Assembly (NCBI GenBank): GCA_013399305.1
Contig: VXAI01000088.1
Location: forward strand, 1,696,974 to 1,760,973
DNA: 64,000 bases
Reading direction: 5' to 3'
Origin: Rostratula benghalensis
Lineage: Eukaryota; Chordata; Aves; Charadriiformes; Rostratulidae
The notes under the pieces are model-generated. The model was not told the origin of the DNA, did not search any database, and saw nothing but the letters and a program-made list of their open reading frames with translations. The position numbers and the translations under genes were made by a program. The stretch's first letter is position 1. Every line of letters begins with the position of its first letter. Below, piece after piece: positions 56,101 through 64,000 of the stretch.

Positions 56101-57679
56101 TTCTAGACCATAATCTGATTCTCATCTGTTTTGTTAAATCTGAAGAATTATAAAGAAATCAAGAGTTATTTTCAGACTTATACTACTGACACTGGGAGCA
56201 GAATTTCGTACTGCGGCTGCACAATGCCATTTAAAGAAAAGTTCTCAGTAGCTAAGGAATATTTTCATTAGAAAGAGCCCCAGTAAATTTGTTGAAATTG
56301 TGAGGGCATCACATTCTTTTGTAACTTATCACAGAGAGTTATCATAATGCATGGAGCTTTCTTTGCAGTTTGTGAAGATTGCTGGCAGCTGAGAGCTGAC
56401 ACAAGACATAAAGATGAAAATACTCAACTCTAAAATTACTATGTTAAGCATCATGACAATGTTATTTTCATATGCAGGTGAATGGATAACAATTGCAATT
56501 ACTAAACCAAGAAATATTAATTCAAAACTAAAATGGAAGTTGCAAAAAATTGAATAACATGAAAAAAAATAATCACTTAAGAACACAACAAGTATTTCAA
56601 AAGGACATTAAAGCAAATTGGTAAACTAGGGAACCTAATATTTTGAAATGGCCTTCAATATTTTGGGTACAGGTGGCTAGTTATAGTTCATATCTGTAAT
56701 TAATTTCTCTCCCTTAACAGGAAAATATTTTTGGACCTCTTTAAATATTTTGTGTGCCCTAATGATAATGTTTGGGGTGTTTTGTTTTTTTTTTTAAAGC
56801 CTAAAGTGCAAAACACGGGCAGCAGGCAATTTAGGAGTACACTTGTCCTCCATGATTCAGACTTTTTAAATCTCTTTGGGAGTACCATCATGATTGACTT
56901 TCTCTTTAAAATTGCTCACTATGTTTGAAGACCACTCCATATATACATCATTAAGGAATGCTGTTAACACAGTTACAGACAAGACAGTAACAGTCTAGTG
57001 GCTTTTGTTATGCAGCACAAAGTAAAAATTAAAGAACAAACTTAGCAGTGTTGCACAGGACCTCAACATTTCTTACACATACTTTTACCTTTACAAGACT
57101 CTTCTTTAGAAGTCTTTAAATGTCTAAGCCTTATAAAATAAATACTTGTATAAATACAGTTTAAGGATTAAGTCATTTTATAGAGGCAGGGTGTTCTGTT
57201 TGTTAAAATGTGACAGTTTAAGTGACACTATCAGAAAACCGCCACCAATATCCCCAATTCATGTATGTAAAATTCCTGGCTGCTATTCTAGAGTCTTTCA
57301 CAGTTCAATGGATAATATATTTTGTCTGTGGTGGAGAATGTGTGATTAAATGCAGGTTTTTGAAATCCAAACCATTTTGTTTCCAAAGTAAACTCTGCCC
57401 TTTGCAGACTGTGGGCCAGCTAGCTGTTTGCCTGGGAAGCAGTGCCCAGGTTCATACTTCAGAGTTTTGATAAGAATGTAACAGTGACAAAGAAGTAAGT
57501 TCAGTGACATTTGTTAAAACATGCAGCTTTATGTACCTATCTATCTCTGTCCATATCAGCATGTTATGAAATTAAAAGGGTGCAGTAATCCCAAATGCTG
57601 TTATTTCAGGTAACAGGTAAAACGTCCCCTCACTCCTTGTCCTGGGTGCTTTTTAGACTTAGATGCTACTCTAATGTAG
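53119..57679. other. Gene-free interval downstream of EDIL3
   Basis: No gene is seen. The frame 54940-55362 (140 codons) has no recognisable domain. An A tract lies near 54834-54850. The part 55725-56330 is CNE-like and listed separately. Some of this interval could be a long alternative EDIL3 3' UTR. Confidence 0.65.
55725..56330. promoter_or_regulatory. Candidate conserved noncoding element
   Basis: This is a repeat-free block with several retained CpGs (AACGTGATAAG, AAACGTAGCAC, TTACCGAG, CCACCGGGAG, TACTGCGGCTGC) and homeodomain-like cores (TTTAATTAGG, CAATTAATAC). It has no credible frame and lies about 3.1-3.8 kb downstream of the EDIL3 stop. It could be distal UTR or an enhancer. Confidence 0.25.
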
Positions 57680-57795
57680 TCATAGAGTCATAGAGTAATA
57701 TTCTTCCAACTAAGAATGTCTTGAAGTTGGGAGGATCCCATTAGGATCATCGAGTCCAACTCCATGATCCTCACAGGACTACCTAAAACTAAAAG
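57680..57795 (-). mobile_element. CR1 LINE 3' tail, reversed
   Basis: Plus-strand CATAGAGTCATAGAG is the reverse complement of the CR1 terminal octamers. It is followed by GGATCATCGAGTCCAACTCC and CACAGGACTACC, typical reverse-strand CR1 3' UTR text. The copy is short, about 115 bp, and diverged. It faces the plus-strand CR1 at 57955-58070, so the CR1 3' ends point away from each other. Confidence 0.8.
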
Positions 57796-57954
57796 CTACA
57801 ACTAAGGAAGCTTTGCCAGCTGAAGATGAGCATCCTGGAGAACAAGGTGAAGAATTCTTTGTGGGACTGCAGGTCCTCCATGGTGAGGTGGGTCTATGAG
57901 CACTGTCAGCAATGGGGAAGGGTGAGCTGTAGGAGTTAAGGGGTCTGCAGCACC
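57796..57954. other. Spacer between two opposed CR1 tails
   Basis: This stretch is moderately GC-rich and lies between a minus-strand and a plus-strand CR1 fragment. I do not recognise it. It may be further CR1 body sequence too diverged to call by eye, or host DNA. An open frame spans it on the minus strand but has no recognisable content. Confidence 0.4.
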
Positions 57955-58070
57955 AGTCGTGTGGGAAGCGGCTGAGGGAGCTGGGGGGGTTCAGCCTGGA
58001 CAATGGCTGATGGTTTGACTAGATGATCTGAAAGGTCCCTTCCAACCCAGACAATTCTATGATTCTATGA
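57955..58070 (+). mobile_element. CR1 LINE 3' fragment with internal deletion
   Basis: The 3' part (GACTAGATGATCTGAAAGG, then CCCTTCCAACCCAGACA and two ATTCTATG-type octamers) is a standard CR1 terminus. The 5' part (GGCTGAGGGAGCTGGG followed by TTCAGCCTGGA) comes from the CR1 ORF2 C-terminal region. The two are joined directly, so several hundred bases of the element are missing. It lies antisense to EDIL3, at or just past its likely poly(A) site. Confidence 0.85.
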
Positions 58071-59476
58071 ATCTAGAGTAATTTATTCCATGGAAATTTG
58101 GGGTGCTAAGGTCGGTATCATTATCTCCATCATCATCAGAAATGGAGGCACAGGAGAAGATGTCTCCTTGCTGCCCCACTTTTCCTACTTTTTAAACCAG
58201 GGTCCTTGCTGTCTACCATAGTGTTAAAACAGCATAGTGTGGATGAATAATTTCTGTAGATAGGGTGTGATAAAAATCAGTCCCCTCGTGGCTCACTGGC
58301 ATATGTCTGAAGGCATAGTTGGGAGTGGAGGGTGGCAAGAGCCCAGCTTTGATGGACTATGACACTTCTTGCCTTCATGCCTGGGAGGAAGGCCGTGAGT
58401 ACCACCATAACAGCCTACTGAGAGGGTCTCCTGGCAGTAAGGGAGTTATTTCTCCTGTGTGTTTCTTAGCACCTGATTCCTGCACCCCACATTTACCCCC
58501 TCACAGAAACTGAGGAGGTTTCTGGGAGCAGTAATTGGTCAGGCAGCTCCATCTAGGGTTGTGCGCTCACCCCTGGGCAAATCACAAAATGTGTTCAGGA
58601 TTTCTGATGCGCTGTTTGCCTTTACCTACGTGGGTACCTAAAATGAGATACCACAAGTAGTCTGGCATCTCATCTCAGCCTCCTTAAAAGAGCGCATCTC
58701 AAGCAGAATTTGTAAACTTTGGCAAATTTTTTAACTTCATAATATACTGATAGCAGATTTTGTTCCGTATGCAAACAGGTCACCTCTTTCAAGGAAAATA
58801 ACATTAGTGGTGATACTAAACAGAAAAGATGGAGGTCATGTCTACAGCATGCAAAATAGAGAAGGAAAATGGGGTTAGTCAGGAAAACCCTTTAGTTGTT
58901 TGGACTCTGCTGTTCAGATGCAAAGTGATGAAAGGTAGCTTGTAATAACACAGGTACTGCGTTTTACAGTACCACAGAGTATCTTCCAAAATATATGTCA
59001 TAAATACTGACAGTGTTTGATAGGCACAATTACTATAATGCAGTCATCCCCAAGAAAACTTATTGCTAAAAGCTGCAGTATCACTTTTTGCAAGTAAGAT
59101 GACAGTATGATTTATGGAGAACTCATCAGCCCAATGTTTCTAAAGCTGCAAATGAGCTTTGTCATGCTATTTCTCTTCCCTTGTAAAAAGGATGCTGCTG
59201 TTTTTCCCTAACACGTTTCAACTAGTGTGAACAACTCAAAGGAAAACTAGAAAGATAATTCCACAGCAGAAGGGACAACACCAACAGATTTCAAGGACAA
59301 AATCGGATTGGATCACTTAAAGGGCAGGCTTAGACCTCCTTGCGAAAGACAGTTAGCGGCCTACCATAAAATGAGCACTTGTTCATGAAAAACCCACTCA
59401 GCATCCTACAGGCTTTGCACAGTTTCTTCTACGGAGGGACTTGTAGCTACACAGAGAGCTGCGGCGGTGACCGGCC
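58071..59476 (-). other. EDIL3: Probable EDIL3 3' untranslated region
   Basis: The stretch follows the EDIL3 stop codon on the minus strand. It is unique, AT-rich sequence without a credible frame, and its first consensus AATAAA is at 58087-58082, about 1.4 kb after the stop. The extent is inference. The human EDIL3 3' UTR is, to my recollection, longer than this, so the transcript may continue through the CR1 pair at 57680-58070 and beyond. The next TTTATT (plus strand) that I noticed farther down is near 55784. Confidence 0.5.
58082..58087 (-). promoter_or_regulatory. EDIL3: Candidate poly(A) signal AATAAA for EDIL3
   Basis: The minus strand reads GGAATAAATTACTC here. About 25-35 bases downstream (lower coordinates) comes a T/G-rich stretch, TTGTCTGGGTTGG, which could act as the downstream GU-rich element. 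That stretch belongs to the 3' tail of a CR1 copy inserted in the opposite orientation. Use of the signal is not shown by the sequence. Confidence 0.45.
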
Positions 59477-59626
59477 TCAGTCCTCTGCTGCACAGCCCAG
59501 CAGCTCTGACCGCAGGGTGATCCTCCCGTACCACGACCACGGGAGGATGCGGACGTGCCGGGCGTAGATCGGAGGGTCGATGACATTCTTGCGGTGCGTG
59601 TCGTTGTCGAAATTCCCCTGGAACAC
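59477..59626 (-). CDS. EDIL3: EDIL3 (DEL-1) terminal coding exon: end of the second discoidin domain
   Basis: Read on the minus strand, this 150 bp exon encodes 49 residues and a TGA (59477-59479). It starts in phase 0 at a GTG codon directly after an AG acceptor. The peptide begins [14 protein letters not shown], continues with [20 protein letters not shown] and ends SELLGC plus a four-residue tail AAED. This is the C-terminal part of an F5/8 type C domain. From memory it matches the EDIL3 C-terminus almost residue for residue; mammals have HIRI for HVRI and TEEE for AAED. The Cys of LLGC is the conserved one that closes the domain disulfide. N8-D-T is a possible N-glycosylation sequon. EDIL3 is a secreted matrix protein with three EGF repeats, one carrying RGD for alpha-v integrins, and two discoidin domains that bind phosphatidylserine; it acts in endothelial adhesion, efferocytosis and leukocyte recruitment. 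The remaining exons lie beyond 64000. MFGE8 is the nearest paralogue but ends differently. Confidence 0.93.
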   Translation of the reverse strand: MFQGNFDNDTHRKNVIDPPIYARHVRILPWSWYGRITLRSELLGCAAED

Positions 59627-59660
59627 CTGAAGGGTGAGCAACGAGAAGGTTTAAGGCTTT
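59627..59660 (-). promoter_or_regulatory. EDIL3: 3' splice site of the last EDIL3 intron
   Basis: On the minus strand a pyrimidine-rich run (CTTCTCGTTGCTCACCCTTC) ends in AG at 59628-59627, directly before the GTG that opens the exon. A TTAAAC motif about 25 bases upstream could serve as branch point. The reading frame of the discoidin domain starts in phase at this boundary, which supports the acceptor. Confidence 0.85.
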
Positions 59661-60039
59661 GTGGCTTAAGGAACAGCTGTGCTACACAGATCAGGCCACT
59701 CCCTGATCTCCATCCTGGATTTTGATCTTCCGGGCACCCAGCTGATGCTGCAGAGATGCTGCTTTTGCTAAGATCTGGGGATTTCGTTGCATGCCAGGCA
59801 ACCTGGAGCTGGCTATGAGCACAGCACACAGCTCTGGTGCAGATTTAGCTTTCAATTCAAGGCTTAATCTACTCCTTCAGCCAACACCCAGAGCCCCACT
59901 CTAAAAGCTACGTAAAAATAATTAACATTTAAAAAATTAAATGTCTTTATTTGGCATTTGTATCATGTCAAATTAATCCCATGAGATCCTGTTATTGTTT
60001 CCAACAAAGTAACATTAATAATTAAAGTTAAGAAGCCTT

Positions 60040-60680
60040 TTTATTGTATCACTTATGAATGCAGACGGGATGCACCTATATAATCCCTTGAAAAGTTAGT
60101 GATTGTCAGGGATACTATCTTCTTCCGTCGAACAAAAATCAGCATATGAATTCAGGGCATTGGTATGTCATCAGATTAAAAAATCCCAGCATGGTAGAGT
60201 GCATGTTACGATGTGATTTCGACTGGTGTGGGTTAACCAATACACAAGTGAGTTCTCAAACTTCTGTCTGTGTTAAAACAACACTGGATTTTTCCCCTGG
60301 CAGCCACTTTTTAAATTCAATGGCCACAGCACCGCTTTTTGGCAAAATGATCAGATTATTCTCTGGGGATATTTTCAGTTTTTATGGGAAAAGTTCATTT
60401 TCTTCAAATGTCAGCCAATTCACTTTTTATTTGTAAAAACTGCGTTTGATGGCTTTTCGACTTGAAATGAATGAGTTTTGTTTGCATCATGCAGAGAAGG
60501 AATATGGACCTCCTGAAGAAGTGCTTTTATGACTGAATTAGTGCAGAATGACAAGTTTCCTGGAAGCTCTTGGAGAAAATGTCAGAGGGCGAATTCAGAA
60601 GAGGCTGATCAACTATTTTAGCCCTCAAGCTGGTTCTTTCGTGACATATTTCCAAAGCAGCACTGTATGAAAAACTTCAC
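60040..60680. promoter_or_regulatory. EDIL3: Candidate intronic conserved element in EDIL3
   Basis: This is unique intronic sequence starting about 0.4 kb upstream of the last exon. It has scattered retained CpGs (TTCCGTCGAAC, TTACGATG, TTTCGACTGG, GCGTTTGATGG, TTTCGACTTG, GGGCGAATTC, TTTCGTGAC) and no repeats. The 96-codon frame at 60146-60436 has no known domain. Constraint is inferred from composition only. Confidence 0.25.
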
Positions 60681-62414
60681 TTTTTGGTCTTTATGCTGGA
60701 CCTTTTTTCTTTGAATTTCTAAAGCTTCTCTCAAGTGCTATCAATTGGCATCTCAAACAAAACGTGTATCCTCCACAAGTGGTGCTCTTTCATGAGTGAT
60801 AAAATTCCCTTCTCATCTGGCATCTCACTAACACAGAGATGGAAATGTTAAAGCACCTAGGAGTTGAGATGGTTGGATAAAAATGCAGACAGACTGATCA
60901 CAGAAACAACAGCGCTGTGAGTTGAAGGAAAAAAAAAATCACATTTACCACAGGAAAAATTGGTTATTCTCCAATTACAGTGTTGATTACATGAATCAGC
61001 TGGAGCTTGGGCTAACAAGGTTGCACCTGAATTCAAGTTTAATTTGTGGCAATATAGCATACAGTAAAAGGCAGTAAGCTTATGAGTAAATTTACAGACT
61101 GGTATCCCCCAATGTATAATATGCAGCTAGGAAAGCTTAAATGTAATTTTTTTTTTCCTTTGGCTTCTTGTGCATGCATGCAATATATCTGTTGATTGTT
61201 TTCTTTTTTTTACCCTGCCAGATAATAAGCAATGCAGAACTGCAGACAATTCTTGCTGCAGAGCTGGTGGAAACTTCTTTTACTTTCTATTTTATTTTCC
61301 CTATGTAAGATGTATTTCAAAGATAACATTTAAGTGAAGGCTTAGAGCAAAAAACATTGTTGTTGAACAGAAGAACCCATCTACAGCCCCCGTATTTGTC
61401 TGTTTTCATAACATATAGCTATGAGAAATAAATGAAAGTATGTGACCCAAGCCAAGCAACAAATACAGCTGAGCAATGTAGGATTATGTCATTTACTCAG
61501 AGCAGGAAAGTGAGAATTAAATCTTATTTCTAAGTCCTACATGATTTCATTGGCACTTGAAGCCAATTTCATCTGTTTCAGAGGTTAATTTATGCAAATG
61601 TGAAATTTGCCTACCCTCAAAATTAAAGATTCAGTCTCAAGAAATTAACTAAATGCGCTGGATCAGAAAAAAGTTTTTAGGGAAATTTGTCAGATTGAGA
61701 TTGTAAGGGAAGCTGTGTCAGCATCCTCAAATGTGACTTCCTAGTAGTATATATCCTAAAAGAATATTTACCAGATGTTTTTGCTGTGGTTCCATGGCAA
61801 AGTTCTTATGGGGAAAATATATTCTTTATCCCTCTTCATTTTACTTCCACTTAAGTTCACTAATGGAGCCAAGGAACTTGGAGAGTGCAGGGAGGACAAA
61901 GGACGAAAACTGGATATCTGACTTTGTGTAGCCACATGCAATTTCTCTTTAATTACCTGCTGCTTTATGCCCAAACAGTCAATATTAAATGAACTACCTA
62001 AACAATTAAAAGCTCTTAAAAACCCAGTAACCTCAAACCATAAATATTTACTCCGTGCATTTCTGAGAAGTCTCTTTCAGTATGCAACACCTCTGAGGTG
62101 CAACGATTTATAAGCATTCAAGAAGCTGATGCTGCAGCTATGCTGATACATAGCTCTATGTAGTTTTTCAGACGAAAAAAACCCAACAGCCCAATAACAT
62201 TAAAACCCATGCTGATTAGTGGTCAAGGAATACAGAACAGAGTGCAAGATATTAATGTGTCAGTGCATAAAGCCAGCAGATATCTTCATACTGAGCTCTG
62301 CATGGGTACAGATCTGGTCCTGCCTTATCTCTAACAACAAATACACAGAGTGAAGTGGCAAGATGGCCACCAGCACAGAAGAATGTCCTTTTGCAAATTT
62401 TTAAATGGACTAAC

Positions 62415-62611
62415 TCCCTTCAGCCTGAAAGGAGATGTGATAGCTGTCTATGAAATCATAAGTGGTATGAAGAAAACCAATAGCAGGCAATAGGGTGCCT
62501 TGTCACAAGCCACAAGAAGACAAGAAAGAACAGCAGGTTTGTCCTGAGCCACCTAAAGGTCATGGTTCCCCATACAACAGATAATGAAACTGTGGCATTG
62601 TTTCCACAGCC
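62415..62611 (+). mobile_element. Diverged, old CR1-type LINE fragment inside the EDIL3 intron
   Basis: The stretch AGCCTGAAAGGAGATGTGAT followed by AGCTGTCTATGAAATCATAA and GTGGTATGAAGAA matches the part of CR1-like LINEs downstream of the reverse transcriptase, as in older sauropsid CR1 families. A further patch near 62582-62610 (AATGAAACTGTGGCATTG, TTTCCACAG) fits the next conserved block. The copy is diverged, lacks the octamer tail and is antisense to EDIL3. Family assignment is by pattern only. Confidence 0.55.
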
Positions 62612-64000
62612 TTTAACTACTGTTAAATATCAGATAAAGTGTTGTGGGCAAAACCAGCAGGTGGTATTAAAAATACAGATAGAAGGAAGCCAGAGGCTGG
62701 GAAGGTACAACCGGATTATTTATTTTATTTCTCTAGGCATCTGCTACAGGACAGTCCCTCCCCTGGACAGGACTTCAGCCTCACCCAGCCCAGTGGCTCC
62801 CATGTTACAAGGTGCCTGTGCTGGTAAAAGTCAACTGAAGGTCCTGTATTTTAACACTCCTGTTGTAGAACATTAACAATTTTAAACTGGATATATCTAT
62901 TTTTATAAGTCTGCGTACTTGAAGGGTGTAACTTGCTAAAACATTTACTCAGCACCTTCAGCAAGTTTACACATACACACCCCACACACATATGTGTAGC
63001 TCCTCTGTAGCTTAGTCTATTACAGCTGCTATTAAAATAAAAAAGCAGAAAAATCCTGCTGTTGAACTTTAAGTAGGATAATATATTATATGATCAATTC
63101 ATGCAAAAGAGAATGAAAACCTGGAACACACATACTGATATTCTCTGCAAAAAAAAAATAATTCTGAAATATAAACAAGTCTTCTATATAATTGTGTCCA
63201 ACAAGCAATTGGGATGTGCTGCCCTCAAACATTGACAGATTTTTCAATAGAGATGATTTTTCAACAGTATTTTTCAAAAATATGTTTTACAGCAGAAGCA
63301 GCAAATCTCAATAAAGACAATGTAAATCAATTCATATTTTAAAAAGAAAACTATTGTATTTTTTATGATAGAATACTTTAGAAGAAATACCTGAAGATTA
63401 GCTTGGGAAAAGTGGAATTTATTACAAGTGATGCTTGCTTTCCTCCAAATATAGAGCTGAAAACCAGGTTTCAGGGCACATCCATTAACAGGTGGCTGCA
63501 GTGGGAATGACTGGTTGTGGTGCTGTCAATGGATGCAAGAGGAGGAAGAAAATTCTCTCCACAGAGAATCTTTCTGGGTATCTCATCTTGCAGAAACTTA
63601 AATGGCATGAACAGCCTGAATTGGCCATAGAATTATCGGTCTCTGCTATTTATGATAATGGCTGAAAGTTCAGACTTCAATATTCAAGCCTCAGATGGTG
63701 AAGTCACTATGTTGTCTCCCGTACCTGAACCATATGTTTTCATTATGAGCAGAATATTTTAAACATGCTATTTAATGGAACATTTAATCCTGCTTATATT
63801 ACAGGCAGTTTATTTTAAAATAATAGATACACCAAGCTTCTATTTGAAGTTTGTTTTAGTGCAGATCATCTCAATGTTTGGACAAAGGGTGAACTGATCA
63901 TTTCAAATTTAAAAAAAAAAAAACAAACACCAAAAAACATGCATGAAAAGTAATTTTTGACAGCCATATTCCTCTATTTTGGAAATATTTTATTTCTTTA

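Larger units (their letters stand above)
59629..64000 (-). other. EDIL3: EDIL3 last intron (partial)
   Basis: Everything above the acceptor is intron. I find no frame on the minus strand resembling the preceding EDIL3 exon, which would carry the TGIITQGA and YKLAYSNDG-type parts of the discoidin domain, so the upstream exon is outside the window. The intron holds a CNE-like, repeat-free stretch around 60040-60680, a diverged CR1 fragment at 62415-62611, AT-rich unique sequence, and a short CA/CACA-rich patch near 62970-62995. Nothing else recognisable is present. Confidence 0.85.

Noticed and set aside
1..57679. HAPLN1 exons, expected downstream of EDIL3 by synteny
   Set aside because: No frame resembling a link-protein signal, Ig or link domain was found; the gene presumably lies farther left.
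59398..59829. 143-codon minus-strand frame over the EDIL3 exon
   Set aside because: It is in a different frame from the discoidin peptide and runs through the splice acceptor; a shadow of the GC-rich exon.

Overview
The window is eukaryotic and almost certainly avian. It is AT-rich and CpG-depleted. Its only abundant repeats are 5'-truncated CR1 LINEs, whose 3' ends carry the octamer tail built on ATTCTATG. It also holds one degraded LTR fragment of a type common in bird genomes. No bacterial-type gene organisation is present, and nearly all long open frames look like chance.

One gene is supported. On the minus strand, 59477-59626 is the terminal coding exon of EDIL3 (DEL-1). It encodes the last 49 residues of the second discoidin (F5/8 type C) domain, with a good splice acceptor at 59627-59628 and a TGA at 59477-59479. 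Sequence above 59627 is therefore the last EDIL3 intron. Sequence below 59477 is the 3' UTR followed by the downstream intergenic interval. In human the downstream neighbour of EDIL3 is HAPLN1. If synteny holds, this is the EDIL3-HAPLN1 interval, which lies on the Z chromosome in chicken. I see no HAPLN1 exon.

Layout: 1-57679 is a gene desert containing seven CR1 fragments (1805-2190, 4056-4199, 7660-7742, 23383-23947, 24051-24585 reversed, 32043-32438 and 50805-52126), one LTR remnant (52812-53118), simple repeats, and islands of retained CpG or CNE-like sequence (6640-7110, 37010-37450, 43715-44310, 55725-56330). The range 57680-58070 holds two short CR1 tails in opposite orientation. Next to them is a consensus poly(A) signal for EDIL3 (58082-58087, minus). 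The range 58071-59476 is probable EDIL3 3' UTR. The range 59627-64000 is intron, with a diverged CR1 at 62415-62611 and a CNE-like stretch at 60040-60680.

I found no convincing new biological system. The points most worth a second look are the CR1 inverted pairs (one at the EDIL3 3' end, one at 23.4-24.6 kb) and the CpG-retaining noncoding islands, which are candidate regulatory elements. Their conservation and activity cannot be judged from this sequence alone.
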